A stretch of DNA of 64,000 bases from Mucor racemosus (taxonomy: Eukaryota; Mucoromycota; Mucoromycetes; Mucorales; Mucoraceae), in contig JAPEHQ010000004.1 in NCBI GenBank assembly GCA_027405735.1, positions 1 to 64,000 of the forward strand, written 5' to 3'. This document shows positions 21,685-34,132 of this stretch, in pieces. Position 1 is the stretch's first letter, and every line of letters starts with the position of its first letter. The position numbers and the translations under genes are program-made. The notes under the pieces are model-generated. The model made no database searches. It was given only the letters and a program-made list of their open reading frames with translations, and was not told the DNA's origin.

Positions 21685-24600
21685 CTATTTACGAGAAGCG
21701 CCCCAATAAAGTGGATTGTAACGATAAAAAGTAGGGTCTTGTCGATGATGCAACCAAAGGTATCGTGCAACTTCTGCAGGTAGCTCAGCAAAGTGAAAGA
21801 TGGATGAATTACCCCACTTGCATTTTCGTTCGAGTTTCCTCTCACTGGTGCAGTGGTGCTTGGAAGTACCGTCAGACTGTCTGATACTATAGTAATCGCA
21901 TTGGCTTGAATAGTTACCACAAGTGGCTTCCTTTAGTAGTTGTAATGATTGTATATCACCTTTGAAAATCTTGTCAATGTTTTTTCTTGATAAAGGCTTA
22001 CTGTAAAACCAGCAATCGTCAGTATACAAATCTTTATATATTTCGGTAGGTAGAGAAACCTTGTCATTATTACAATTTTTGAGCAAGTATTTATCAACTG
22101 CCATTGAAAGAAGATGTTCCTCTGTTGTGTCACTTGTACCATAAATAAAACCAAGGTCCTTTGAATCAATGTTGGGTCGACGAAGGAGATTGCAGATCTC
22201 TTGTCCAGATCGAAGCAAAACAGAATAGGCTTCCCATCGAAAAAGTTCACGTCTGCTCTCTTGACAGAGCTTCAAGAATACACAGTCTTCATTATTATCA
22301 TCGTCCATCAAAGCAAAAACAATATCATGGGGATATAACATTCGTCGATGAGTAAAATTGCCACAGCCTTTCAAAACCGAATCTTTGTTTAATTCGCAAC
22401 GATGATGGGTATTCCTATCGGCCAGACTAGATGATTGACAATGTTTACAAGTGTTGAAAGTTATCTTGGTGTCGTATTTCTTCCAAAAGTTGATGTTTGC
22501 AAGATTGATCAGTGTTTCGACATCATTCTTTCCATTTGGCCAAAGAGTTCTTTGGACAAAATACTTTCTATCAGAAAGGTATTTATGCTTTTCATCAAAA
22601 GTCATCTTTAAGGTTTTATCCACACCATAAGCAACAGAAGAGCGCCTCATATCTAAACCCTCAGGTGCCTTCATGAACCAGTTGTTGTACTCTTGAGAAC
22701 CAGGGGAGCACGATTTTGGAAAGTAAATACCGGATTTGAGCAAATCAAAGTCAATAGCACGCTTGTGATTTGTAATATCATCTTCCATTTGCTGTTTGCG
22801 TTGGATACTGCCTGGTTTACCAACAAAATGACGAGTATAATACTGAATATCTGATTTTATGGTTTTACTTTCAACTTTACGCTTCTTTGCATCTGTAATT
22901 GAACGAATCGAACGAATTGAGCCTTCAAATTTATCAAGCTGCTGAATCACCTGTTGTAATTGAACAAAAACTTGAGTTTTTTTGATATTGTCATTGTAGT
23001 AATCTTTGACTTTTCTGTAAAATTGGGGACGCATTAGAGGACCTGAAGGCAAACCATTATTTTGAGCAATACAGAGCTTTATTGTCGATTCGAGCTTTTC
23101 CACACAGAGTAAACACAGATACATTTCTTGACATTTCAAACTTTGGAAAATTGGATCATGGCTGATGTTTCCTGGATTACGAACGACCGTCAGTAAGCAA
23201 ACATCAGCAGGATTAGGACCGTACCAGGCTAAAGAGGCTAAACCTTTTTGCTGATTTGCATCAGAAGAACCTTTCAAAGTTTCAAGAGAATAGATACCGG
23301 CATTACTAATTCGTTCAAAATCATCCTTGTTATTTATAAATCCAGGTTGGTGGTAGAAATTATTTTGGTTTTGTTGAAACACCTGTTCATTTTGACGATT
23401 CCAAAATTTATGGTATAAATCCATTCGAAAACTTGAAAAAACAATCACTGAAGCAGCAATGATCAAATTTGGTCTGGTTATGCACAGATAACGGCTGGTA
23501 AATGGTAGGTCGATTTTGAGACGCACAGTGGTACTCACACCGGCAAGATCAATGAAAGGTCGGTAAAATGTTGATTCACCATTATTCTTTATTTGGTTGA
23601 TAGTGTCAAATAATTCACTAATATCAGGAGCTTAGTAAGGTGAATCACATTATAAAGTTACAAATCAATAGCTTACCGGAGGATAGTTGGTCCAACACAA
23701 GAGGTGGTAGTAGAAAAAAATGGTACATTTTTGGCTAACGCTTCAATAGTAATTGCCTCTCCTATAACAATTGATTTTGCTGCTGAATACTCTACACTTT
23801 GCTTGATGAGTGTATTCAAAAAATCGGGATGAATGGAAATGTCGCCTTCTCTGCTAACAAATCTTAAATAATCTTTAAAGTGCTCTGATACAGAGTTGAA
23901 ATTAACAGTAGTGAGAGCCTCTGAAGGTAATGTGAATGTTTTCAAAAAATCTTTACTTAATTCTAATGTTTCAGCGGAAGGAGTCCAATCAACAAGACGA
24001 CCACCAAACTTGCAATTCAAAGCACAGGAACCAATGCATTTGATAAACGTATCTTTAAAAAAGCCAATGATTTTTTGTTCTAAAACAACGTCATGCATAG
24101 GAAGTTGTTGAATAGCTTCTTGAACATAGCCTTGAACAGTAAACATCGTCCAGACCAAGGATGATCCGGTAATTTCAGTAAACTTGGAGAATCTCGTGCA
24201 ATTTTTTTGTGTAGAGCTACCAAGTCTTTTCTTGGGGTTAACGGTGAGTCCAGCGTAAAGAAGAGAAATAGTAGTGTCGCTTGAAAAACCGGAATTTTCC
24301 AATAGATGAATCAAGTTTTTGGACCAGACTTCATCGTTTGAATAGGATGAACCGTAAGCTCTATTTAAAGTATTATGGCTAATTTAATCAAAGCCGGGAA
24401 AAATGAATTATATAGAAAGTTACCTCAAACAATCGTATAATCTTTTGGCAGAGAGTGTTGCATGTCTAATGTAAAGAACTGATGAAAGCAATTTTTGCTC
24501 TTCGTTTTCTGCTGAATACTGACCAACATAAGTCAGGATACTAGGATAAAGTCTGGGATCAAACATAAGAGGATTATCAATCAGGTGTTTCATCATTGTG

Positions 24601-24719
24601 TATTGCTGTTCGCTAAAACAATTCCACATGGATGAACCAACGTCAACGAACGCTTGATTGTTGAGTAATCTAGAATTGATGATGGTCTTTTTGACAAAAT
24701 CTGCTACAGAAGACGACAT
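21685..24719 (-). CDS. Large protein of unknown function with GIY-YIG-like motif (3 exons)
   Basis: Model complement(join(21685..23617,23677..24360,24424..24719)) gives 2913 nt, 970 residues, with introns of 59 and 63 nt and good GT-AG signals. Start ATG at 24719 follows a poly-A leader. Residues 130-145 read ISLLYAGLTVNPKKRL. The YAGLT...P-KRL part matches the YIG half of GIY-YIG nuclease folds, but the GIY half and catalytic Glu are not obvious. Mid-protein holds basic helical segments (KKRKVESKTIKSD). Toward the C-terminus CKHC...HHRC...KGCGNFTHRR suggests a zinc site. The terminal third is rich in aromatics. There is no signal peptide or membrane segment. Coding quality is high over the whole length, so the gene looks alive. 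Related proteins may exist as an expanded fungal family (inference), and the function is unknown. Confidence 0.82.
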
Positions 24720-26260
24720 TGAGGTTATTTAAATGATAAAAAAAAAAAAAAAAAGAGATATCGATCCCAAGTCAACGAAAAATCTTTGTATTTATATTAA
24801 AACATTATATTTTGGGTTAATTAATGCCATTTATTCAGTGCCATTGTTCAATTTTATTTAATATAAATAGATTTCTTTATATTATAGAGGGACAGTGTAG
24901 ATAATAGAAGGAAAAACGTTTCCATGCACTTCCCCAACAAGGTAAATCCAGCGTATACACATTTTAAATGTTTCTATATAAATCATTACAGATATTAATA
25001 AAATAAATACAATGACAATTATATATGTATCCAGAATAATTTTATATGCAAGTATAGAAAAATATTTGATATTCTTGTTACTATAAAAGTATATTATTAT
25101 TTCTGTAAATGAAAATATTTGAGCGTTATTCATTGTTCTTTCCATTACCATCGTAACAATGCTCATCTTGCAGAATATTGATGATGTTCTGTAACTTTAT
25201 CAACAAATTGTTAACAAATTGCTAAATATAATAAATTTCCCTGCTATTAAAATCTCCTTTTTTAGATAAATACAGGGGCAATTTCAATAATAAAAGCGAT
25301 TTTCCCGACTTTTTGAAGAAAACAAGGTAAACTGTTTGGCCTCTAAATCAGTCATGATTGACTTGATGTAAAATTAATTTATGGTATCTGGTATTTCAGA
25401 AGCTACAAAATAAGGTTAAATAAATTTTATATTTTTCATGGATTTTTACATGTTTTTAAATAGTTTTTGAAAATTAGTATTCATTTTCAATTGTGTACAT
25501 CATTTAAATGCTTTTTAAGGGAATGCATTATTCCTGCCACTGTCTCTGCGTTCTCAATTTAATTCGCGACTCCGAGTAATAGATACCTGATTTCCGTTGC
25601 TAAATCCTGATCCCGTCACTTTAAATTTGTATAGTAGTTTACGTTATATACTTTTTGTTTAGGTTTTTTGTTTATTCCTGATCTCTTTATAATAAGTCTT
25701 CTACACTAATGTTACGAGGCAAGCGAAACGGCACTCAATCATTGAACACTCCAATGATCACTAGGGTGATTGGAGGAAGCATTAGCCTTCAAAGAAAGTG
25801 CATTAATTCGGTTCCCAGTGAAAACCTTTTCATTCGCAACTATGCTTTGAGATATTATGATTTGTTTACAAAAGCAAGCATATGCTTTTGTTGGTAATGT
25901 GGTGTAATTCCAACTTTTTTTTTTTTTTTTTTTTCGAAAATCAAATAACTGGAATGGAATTGGTTGAACAAATCTTGTGGAATATTACTTTGAATCTGTT
26001 ATATTTTAAATTTTATTGCTGTTTTCCTGTCACTATATAAAATGGTATATTTGTTTTGCTGGAGCGTTGATTGGTCACAACCATAATATTTAAACAGTTT
26101 TGGCAAGTACTGTTTATTTTATGCTTTCATCTTAAACTTGTTTTGACATGTATCCATATTGTTCTCTTGAAAAACTGATAGGGTAATGGCTAATTCTCTA
26201 TAGAAGCAAAGGTAAGCAAATGTGTAGATTTTATTGACATCCCGTGTATCTGTTTTATGC
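24720..26260. other. Gene-poor spacer
   Basis: Poly-A/T tracts and AT-rich sequence. A 62-codon frame at 25709-25897 (MLRGKRNGTQSLNTPMIT...) has non-repetitive composition but no recognisable relative and no further support. It could be a gene fragment. Confidence 0.45.
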
Positions 26261-26602
26261 CTAAAAAAAGTATAAAATTTGAGCAGGACAAAGACAAGAT
26301 ACAGAAACGTTCTCCTTTGAGTTATTTCGGCGGCACGTCATTACATGCGACCCTATTTTTAATTTAAAAGCGGCCCCTTCAACAGACTTGTATGAGCGCC
26401 CAAAAATTGGGTTTAGCAAAGAAGAAGTGATCTCATCATTTGCACCACCAACATATGTGTCTCTGGCATCAGCATAATTTAAATAGGATCTGTTGTAATA
26501 ATCAATTAGGTATTGAATATGATCCGCTTTTTTTACAAATAGTTTTTGCGCTGTTGATCTTGATTGAGTGTACAACATTTGGAGGCAATGCCTCGAACCC
26601 AA
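26261..26602 (-). CDS. Unrecognised open frame, 113 codons
   Basis: Minus-strand frame with credible composition (YNRSYLNYADARDTYVGGAN, EEITSSLL-like and NPIFGRSYK segments). It lies directly beside the pogo-like repeat at 26630-26802 and shares its strand sense. It is not assigned to any family I know. Likely a fragment of a transposable element or a captured gene. Confidence 0.3.
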   Translation of the reverse strand: MGSRHCLQMLYTQSRSTAQKLFVKKADHIQYLIDYYNRSYLNYADARDTYVGGANDEITSSLLNPIFGRSYKSVEGAAFKLKIGSHVMTCRRNNSKENVSVSCLCPAQILYFF

Positions 26603-26629
26603 ATATCATATTTGTTGCTCTTCCAAAAA

Positions 26630-26802
26630 AAAAAAAAAAAAAAAATGTCGAACAGTCTCCGGACGCGGTCATCCAACAATATTTTTAAGCTGTAAAATTC
26701 TAGAGAAAGTCATCGGACAATCCGGACACGGCTGTTTAAATATCTCAGCAGCTGTGAGATGCAGGTATTGAAATTTCATACAAAAATTAAGGCTCGACTG
26801 TA
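26630..26802 (-). mobile_element. Pogo/Tigger-like terminal repeat W, copy 1
   Basis: Read on the minus strand this begins TACAGTCGAGCCTTAATTTT and carries GTCCGGATTGTCCG and CGTCCGGAGACTGTTCG, then a poly-T and GGAAGAGC. A related copy is at 42690-42866 on +. CAGTCGA-type ends beside TA are like pogo-superfamily elements (inference). Confidence 0.6.
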
Positions 26803-29300
26803 TAACTAGTTATTTAAAAGCTTATTTTATTTTCAATTTGTGTAAAGTATAAAATATAATATACAGAATTAGTCTAATAACGAGGTTTAACTTGGAAAGT
26901 ATAATAAGATGGTATGATCAGATTCGAAAAAAGTCTACAAAATCACAAATTTTAAAGGATATATAAAAATAAAATATACATGTATTCATTTAATTTTAAA
27001 ATATATATCCATATTGGTATTTTTATTTGAAAAGGGTTTTCGAATATACTGTTTTCATATTTCTAAAAAAGAAAACGGGTATTTTGGAGTTTCAGAAAAC
27101 ATTTCATATTTTAAAATTTACCCAGAGGCAGGCAAATATTTCACTGCTTACAGCATTTACTCTACCGCTAAAACAAAAAGATGGACGTATTACCTGCAGG
27201 AAAAACAAGGTAATACGCACTATAGTCGCAGTGAAAGTAATCTAAAATTTTTTATGGGTAGATTTTTAAGAAGATCTGGAATGTCAATATCAGCGTTGAT
27301 ACAAGTAGTGGTCCTGGTCTGCAGGATATCATTAAGATCTGTTCTAGCATGTTCAGGCATGTCTGATCCACCCCAAGCAATCCTCAATAGTAACTGATTG
27401 ACAAGCTTCAACAATTCGCGGCGTGAGTTTTGAGTTGGTATCTAAAGAATTTCTTTTGATGTTACAGTGCTCCCACTCTCAATTCACTGGATTTTTGAAA
27501 ATGCCATCCACTTTTTTGAATGATTTTGAGCATTTGCGTGAGGTTGAATTGCCTGAAAAAAAAAGGCTAGTTTGGCCAAATGTTTGAAAATAAACTGCCC
27601 ACTGTTTTGACCAACTTCTAGTCAAAATGATTACAAGTAGATTCGATATGGCTCTATACGTAAAGTTTAAATATCAATTTAACCTTATTTAAGGATAAGT
27701 GACACTATAAGCTTGAAAGTTGTAAAACAGAGAGTGTATCACCTTCATACGATAATTTTAAAAGCATGCTTAGTTAGTAGTTTTAGTTGGTTGGATTAAA
27801 TTGGAAATAGTATTGTTACGCGAATTACATGTAGACCATGTTGGGTGCATAAGCATTCACGCACCTCAGCCTGTATCTTGCGGTACCATTGATTTGTTTA
27901 CAAATACCTTTATTCTTCTGTTTAATAAAAGACTAACTTTATATTTCGTTTTATTTGAAAAGCCTTATTTAAATAATTCCGATAAATCATATATCATAAA
28001 GAACAATGTAGGTTATACATACATCCTTTTCATTTGTGTGATTTTGAAGAGAAGCAATAGGATCAAACCCTCTGAAACATTTGAAATGTATTAAAAAAGT
28101 AAATTTATATTCAATAATGGAATCAATTGATCAAATCAATTAAGTTATATATCGAGTATATGGTATTTTGATATAAGGCCATTTGGGACCTAGTTGTTGA
28201 GGAGCAAGAAGCTATCTTTAATAAATGTTGAAATGACCAGGTGAAAAGAGCCAAAGTTCGTTATCTATGATGTATCACCAATGGAATTTCCACAAAGCGA
28301 AAAAGGTAGAGCCGAGCAACTCTAGAATGGCTGTATCTAAAGGAGTACCATCATGATGCCTGTGACTTACTAGACTAATTCAAATAGTTTCATCTGTGAG
28401 AAATCCATTCGCAATATGGAGGTGTGCACGATTCCGAGTGTAATACGCTGATTCAACTGTTACCATATCAAACCAAAATATACGCTTGAGGGGTAACGCA
28501 TAAAGAAATGATAAAATTATTCGTTTCATGACATAAATCATATATTGAGACAGAAAGGAGGCACAGAGCTAAACCAATAGAGATGAGCTCTACAACTAGC
28601 GTTGCAACCAATATGTCCAGTGAGAGAAGTAAATAGGCAGGAAACATCATATTCATTCGAGCCTGAAAAAAAAATACAGTGTAAATTAATAACAAGCGTT
28701 GCCATTCAATTGGTACTTATCTTTTATCATACGGCTAAAAAATGAGTTACGGGGATGAAAAACACTGTGCATCCGTACCCAACTGTTGAAAAGAGGATAA
28801 AGACGACATCTTCCTTTGCTTATATTAAAGGATAGTGCGAAATCTAATCTACATAAACAAAGTGGGACTTGGTAGAGGGTACGTTACTGCTTCAAACTTT
28901 TATCTATGTTGAAAGTGTATAGTTTTATAGCAATTTCGTTAACCATCACTCTCGAATAACGTCAAGACTATTGAAAAACGTCAATACGAAAACTTGGTCT
29001 TCTGTCTATTAATAGCAAACTTACTAAAACAATAATATCAAGAATGGAAATAACAAAGTCAATATCAGCAGTAGTCAGCATGGAGACTTGTAAGGCTATC
29101 GTATGAATTTAGATACAGTTTTAGTTGATGTCTTCAATTTATAAATACTTCTTATAGTATAATCTAATACTAAATAAGATTGAGAACATTTAGTTATTTA
29201 GAGGATGTAAAATACTGACGATTAGGCCATTTAACTCCACGTCATGACAGTAAACTCTAAGCCGTCCTTTTATCTTAAATATACACTACAGTATCTAAGT
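26803..29300. other. Gene-poor region with gene scraps
   Basis: Minus strand 27414-27220 reads LRIAWGGSDMPEHARTDLND then ILQTRTTTCIN, a coding-quality remnant partly matching 16147-16190. Minus strand 28695-28468 encodes a hydrophobic stretch (FPAYLLLSLDILVATLVVEL) preceded by a TTTTTTTTCAG acceptor, and MLTTADIDFVISILDIIVL lies at about 29083-29027 before GTAAGT. These could be exons of a decayed membrane protein gene. None forms a full model. Confidence 0.4.
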
Positions 29301-30240
29301 TTTGAATAAAAAAGTTCTTTCTTTTTTCGACTTTTCTTATATTTAACCATGTGCAGTCTGAAAATTCAGTTTTTGTAGCGGACATTTTCGGGGCTCATTT
29401 TATCCTTACTAACACCCATGATTTTGATCAAAAAACAGAAAAATCAAATTTCGATACCAAAATCAACCTTTGAATATACTACATTGTAAAAAAAATTGTA
29501 GCCATAGCTAATACACATTTTATAAAAGCTTAACATCAAAAGTTGTATAATAAAAGTTTGTATTTTTGGTCCAAAAACGTTTTTTTGGTTAAAGGATTTT
29601 CATGTAATATTTTACAATAAAAATGTTTTTTATTTTTTATTAAATAAATAGAGTGCTAAATTTTGTATGGGTACATATTTTTTATTTTTATGATTGGTAG
29701 TATAATTAGCTCTAAATCTTCAAAATAAGAAAAAAAAAAATCGGAAAATGTCAAAATTGACGATCTGGACAAGAATATTTTTTGAAAGTTATATTCCACT
29801 TATAAGCCCTGTAAATCTTAAAAATAAGAAATTTCACGATATTTGAGAACTTTTTCAAGAAACTACGATGCTGTACTCATTCAATTCAAGTTTATTACTA
29901 TAAATTTAAATACATCAAATTGTCTGGTTCCACCTACAGTATTAAACGAGACGAGATGCGTAGGAAACCATTTCACACTATACACATAATTGTCTGCGTG
30001 TTCAAATGAGTAAAGAGGAGGGAAAGCGGATGCTTTCTAATAATATGCTTATAAAAAAGGGGGCAGGCCAATCAAAGATCAATGTTTATAAAAACATACA
30101 TTTTTCGACTAGAGAGACAGTAATCGAGAGTAACTGAATAACGCTGCCAGTCATGATACATTCAGTAAAAAAAAGACTGCAAAAGCGAACTCACAGGGCG
30201 ACACCGTAATCGAGCGTAGCGAGATAGAACGGCTAGTGTA
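29301..30240 (+). mobile_element. Dynein-fragment repeat, copy A
   Basis: About 0.94 kb. It shares long blocks with 55590-56820 (same orientation) and 46010-47320 (reverse): GACATTTTCGGGGCTCATTT, TTTTGATCAAAAAACAGAAA, GTCAAAATT...GATCTGGACA, GGGGGCAGGCCAATCAAAGA and a tail with GTAATCGAGCGTAGCGAG. In this copy the captured dynein sequence is cut to about 85 bp (29927-30011). Confidence 0.9.
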
Positions 30241-30477
30241 TATATACAATAAAATGATTTATTTTTCGCAAGTTATGTCTATTACTTTTTTGGCATTATA
30301 AATTGGAAATGCATAAGAGTCCAATGCACAGTGCTTCCAACAAACAGTATCCCAGTCAGTCAGAACTGATTTTGCTGGTTAATCAAAATTAATATATCCT
30401 GTGTTTCTTTGGCACTATCTCGATTGTTTTTTTTCCTTTGCGCCTATTATTCCTTTTTACAAGTTATTTACTTACCA

Positions 30478-31270
30478 TGTTGACCTTAGACCAAGCTTCC
30501 TGTCCCATATTAGGCTATCGACCAAACAACCCAGAAGAAAGACAAAAGGCTAAAAAAACATCTACAGACAAGTGATCTCATCACAGCCTATCTACATGAA
30601 AATGACCCTTTTCGCCCTATGGCAATCGGCATGGAGGTGATCGAAAGAGGCCCTTTCACGTTCATATCATATCCAGAATCTCCTAGAATCTTAACAGTAG
30701 ATGAGAGTTATATGTAGATAACGATTATTTCCAATACAATAGAAAAAGACTACAAGTAATAACACTACGGAGAACGTAATGCCTTTATTATTAAGCTAAA
30801 AAGAAGCCAGGAGCCGTCAGGTCCTAGATTCTAAAAGTATTTATACCATTTCAATTCTATTTGGATGTCAGGCTCAATATGGAATTGAAATGAAATTTAA
30901 CATAAATAATAGGTAAGAACCTATAGTAGATACTTATCAATCACAAGCTAACAATAATAATGTGGGTCTTGGAAACAAGATTCAAAATGATTATAATGAG
31001 GATCTTGGGAACAATATTCAAAACAATAATGACGAGGATCATGGAAACAACCGTAAAAATGATGATGTTGATGACGAGAATATTAAAACTGAACAAAAGA
31101 GAGATTGTAACGGTGAGGTGATATCTTTCTGTAAGAATCGCTTATTGCAATTGATAAATGCTATCGTAAGCCATGGGGATCCTCATAATAATGATTGCTA
31201 TGATAAAAAATTTGTCAGAATGGAATCTCAATATGAAATGACGAAGACTATTTTCCCAAGAATTGAATAG
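30478..31270 (+). pseudogene. Unidentified gene remnant
   Basis: ATG at 30478 opens MLTLDQASCPILGYRPNNPE. One frame change inside an A-run near 30555 restores QTSDLITAYLHENDPFRPMA, then IGMEVIERGPFTFISYPESP, up to TAG at 30718. Farther on, 30962-31270 encodes an Asn/Asp-rich segment with repeats of GNNIQN-D-ED-GNN and then RLLQLINAIVSHGDPHNNDC. The protein is not recognised. The frameshift and stop argue for a decayed gene. Confidence 0.5.
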
Positions 31271-33029
31271 TACTGCATAATGAATCAATATTGGATCACT
31301 CAGGCTGGACCTTGGGGGGGGGGGAAACATCCAGATGTACAGTCAACGGCTTAAAGGTTTCTGGCCGCAATTTGTGGATAGTAAAAGAGCGATGTCGAGG
31401 TAACAGTAATATTAACTATTAACACTGAATTAAAACTCATATATACAGTATTACTAGCATTCCTGGCAGGCAGCTGCAATTCGATTTCAGCATATTGGTC
31501 CCATTTTCAGAAAAGCTCTGATCTCACAACGTTTGGGTATGCGAGTAAATCTCCCACAAAGGAGACAGGGGCATCAAGAGTCCGTCTCCTGCAACTACTG
31601 GTTGATAAATTGTATTTTCGTGGCAAATGCGAGGAAATGTTTGTTAGCTCTTGCTGTCTGGCGAACCAACAACCTTTACTTGAACGAAATCATCCAAGAG
31701 CAAATGAAACTTTAGTATCATTAAGATGTTGCCGGGGCGATATCACTGGTGAATATCGGTACTGTAATATCACAATATTTTTGCTGCCATAATTTACTGA
31801 CAGAATTTTGTAAATCTCACATCAAAAATTCACTATACACAAAAGAGAATACGTCTTGTTATTATCGACTATGCCGGATTATCCACCTGTCCTGAAGATA
31901 TTCAAAAGTTTTTGAAGTAAAGCTGAAGAAGAAGAGTATTTAATACAGATATACTAATTTACAGTACTACAAGAAAATCCTTCCATAATTCCTTGTAGAA
32001 TTATCTGTTTTTCCTCCTCTTTATATCCTTATTTATTTTCCTTAATTAATATCAACCTTCCTTCAACCAATGCTTACCAACGTCTAATATTAAAGATCGT
32101 ATCATTAACATCTTATTTTGACCATAATATTTGACCAAGATCGCAGATCATTACATTTATTACTAAAGTATATAACATGAGCTTACATACTCAGAAGCAG
32201 CAATGACTAAATATCGAACAGATTTTTCTATCCGAACAGATTGGAATACACGTGGTGCTTAATATATTTACCATTCCTATTTACTAGAAATGACACTTGA
32301 CAGTTTTGTCAGATGCGAATATATGCATTCAATATTTGTTCTGATATCTGATCACTAGTAATATGTATAATAAGATAATATATATAATAGGTCGATAGTA
32401 TACAAGTGGGATTGATTGTTATGAATCCATCTTGACCTGGGCTCTGATTTTCACATGGAACGTGCGTTTTTTGTTATACATAAAACAATGTCTAATCACT
32501 TGAACAGTAATTAAAAAATCGAGATGAATTAATCAATTATACTTTGAAACTGTATATCAACTTGGCAGTTACCCATTACTAACATTCAAATAACAAAGGA
32601 TGTCCTTGTATATAGTTGTTTTATTTTAATGATAAATTAGTTTTTTATCCAGGGTGTCAGAGATATTTTTATATGTAAATCCTACAAATTAAATCAATAA
32701 AATCCTATCTCTTTGTCTTCCTTAACACTATTTCGTTGTACATTTACTTTTATAAAGCATATAGCAATTATAATATTGTATATTTCATACCGTGTTGTAT
32801 ATTCTAATAGTTTTTTTTTGACTACGACAAACAAACTATTCGTCATTAAATATATTTTTTCAACTTTTTTTCTTTAAATCAAGCTGAATAGCTATAATAT
32901 ACGATCCATTTTCATTTTGTCAAGTTAGCCTATATCTATCACTTTGTACTATCTTCCAAATAGATATTATTCTTTATAAAAACTCGAACTCATAACAATA
33001 TAACACAAGCATTACCCAAATCCATGAAT
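31271..33029. other. Spacer with scraps and LTR-like copy (32138-32302, minus)
   Basis: A G-tract (31314-31324) and a short coding-like stretch at 31533-31790 of unknown origin. At 32138-32302 lies the reverse complement of the LTR-like repeat that adjoins tRNA-Cys (ends TGACACTTGACA on +). The remaining sequence is AT-rich without gene signal. Confidence 0.6.
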
Positions 33030-34013
33030 TTATTGAATTGAGCAATTTGATTTCAAACTACTACTTTGATGATCATTATTGGAGGCATTATTCGTCTTTA
33101 ATGTACCTGTCTTTCGTCTTCCTTGTTCCCAAGCAATTTGTGATTCTAAACCGGCTTTCATATGATAGGCAGCATAAGTATGAGCCTATAATAAAAACAC
33201 CATCAGAATCAACGCCGCTTTCAGTTCATTTAAATTGCAACCTACTCTTGTCCAAGCTTCTGCCACCTCTGGTAAAAATTCTTTACCTAACCTTAGTTTT
33301 AAAGCGGACTGGACCGCAGGTCCTACCAATTCTAGGAACCTTGGCTCCACATTGTAAAAATAATGTCTCGCTCCTAATTCTCGAAGCTTATGTAATAGTA
33401 TTTCTGGGTCTCCTTCATCATAATCAGCTGTCTTTATATCATTGTTGGCAGCGACGCTGCTAACTAATTCTTCAAATGTAGTTGCATTGGTTTCTTTACG
33501 TTTTCGTGCATTAATTTCTCGAATTGTAGGTATTTTTTCCATTGTAGTATTCATACCGCATCCTCCACTTTGTTCGGGTGAAGATATAGATTGCTTCGAT
33601 CCAGTTACATTGGGCGATCTAGCTATATAAGAAACCATACCAGCTAATGCTCTTGCTTGTTGAAATATATTTGTAAATAATAATTTCAACGAAGGATCCA
33701 ATTTAAATAACGCATCATAAAAAGCTAAACCAAATGCATGAGTAGTAGATACAGCTGGATCATCAGTATCTAAATGAATTTCAGATACACGTTCCCAAGT
33801 ATATCTTACAATATCGATTTGTGCTTGAGTAGGCGGTGTTTCATCAGGATAAGTACGTAAAGCAATTCGAGGTAGAGATGGTGAATCAATTAGAGATTGT
33901 ACAGCGTTTGTTGAATCGGATATTGACATTGACCCAGTGGCAATTGAATTATCAAGCCTGGAGGATGAATTTTTATCATATGGACAAGATGATGACGATG
34001 ATGAGGAATTCAT
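33030..34013 (-). CDS. Globin-domain protein, 307 aa (2 exons)
   Basis: Model complement(join(33030..33185,33246..34013)), one 60-nt intron. Residues 1-60 are a Ser-rich leader. The globin fold starts near 62 (TQAQIDIVRYTWERV). The CD-corner Phe is F113 (LLFTNIFQ), the E helix is about 117-132, and the proximal F8 His is H217 (LGARHYFYNV). Helices G and H follow (VQSALKLRLG, AEAWTR / AHTYAAYHM). Between E and F sits an unusually long insertion of about 70 residues (133-205) with Ser and charged stretches. The start at 34013 was chosen because the upstream frame is only poly-Phe from an A-run. Heme binding with an oxygen, nitric oxide or sensing role is likely for the family; the exact role is not known. 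It lies 119 bp downstream of the methyltransferase stop, same strand. Confidence 0.88.
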
Positions 34014-34132
34014 TATGAAAAAAAAAAAAAAAAAAAAAAACGAAAAAAAGCTTGCTTTTAAATCGAGATATGCTACACGTAATTTTATTCTCCTTATTGT
34101 AGTATTGAATACCAAATTTATACACACAATTC

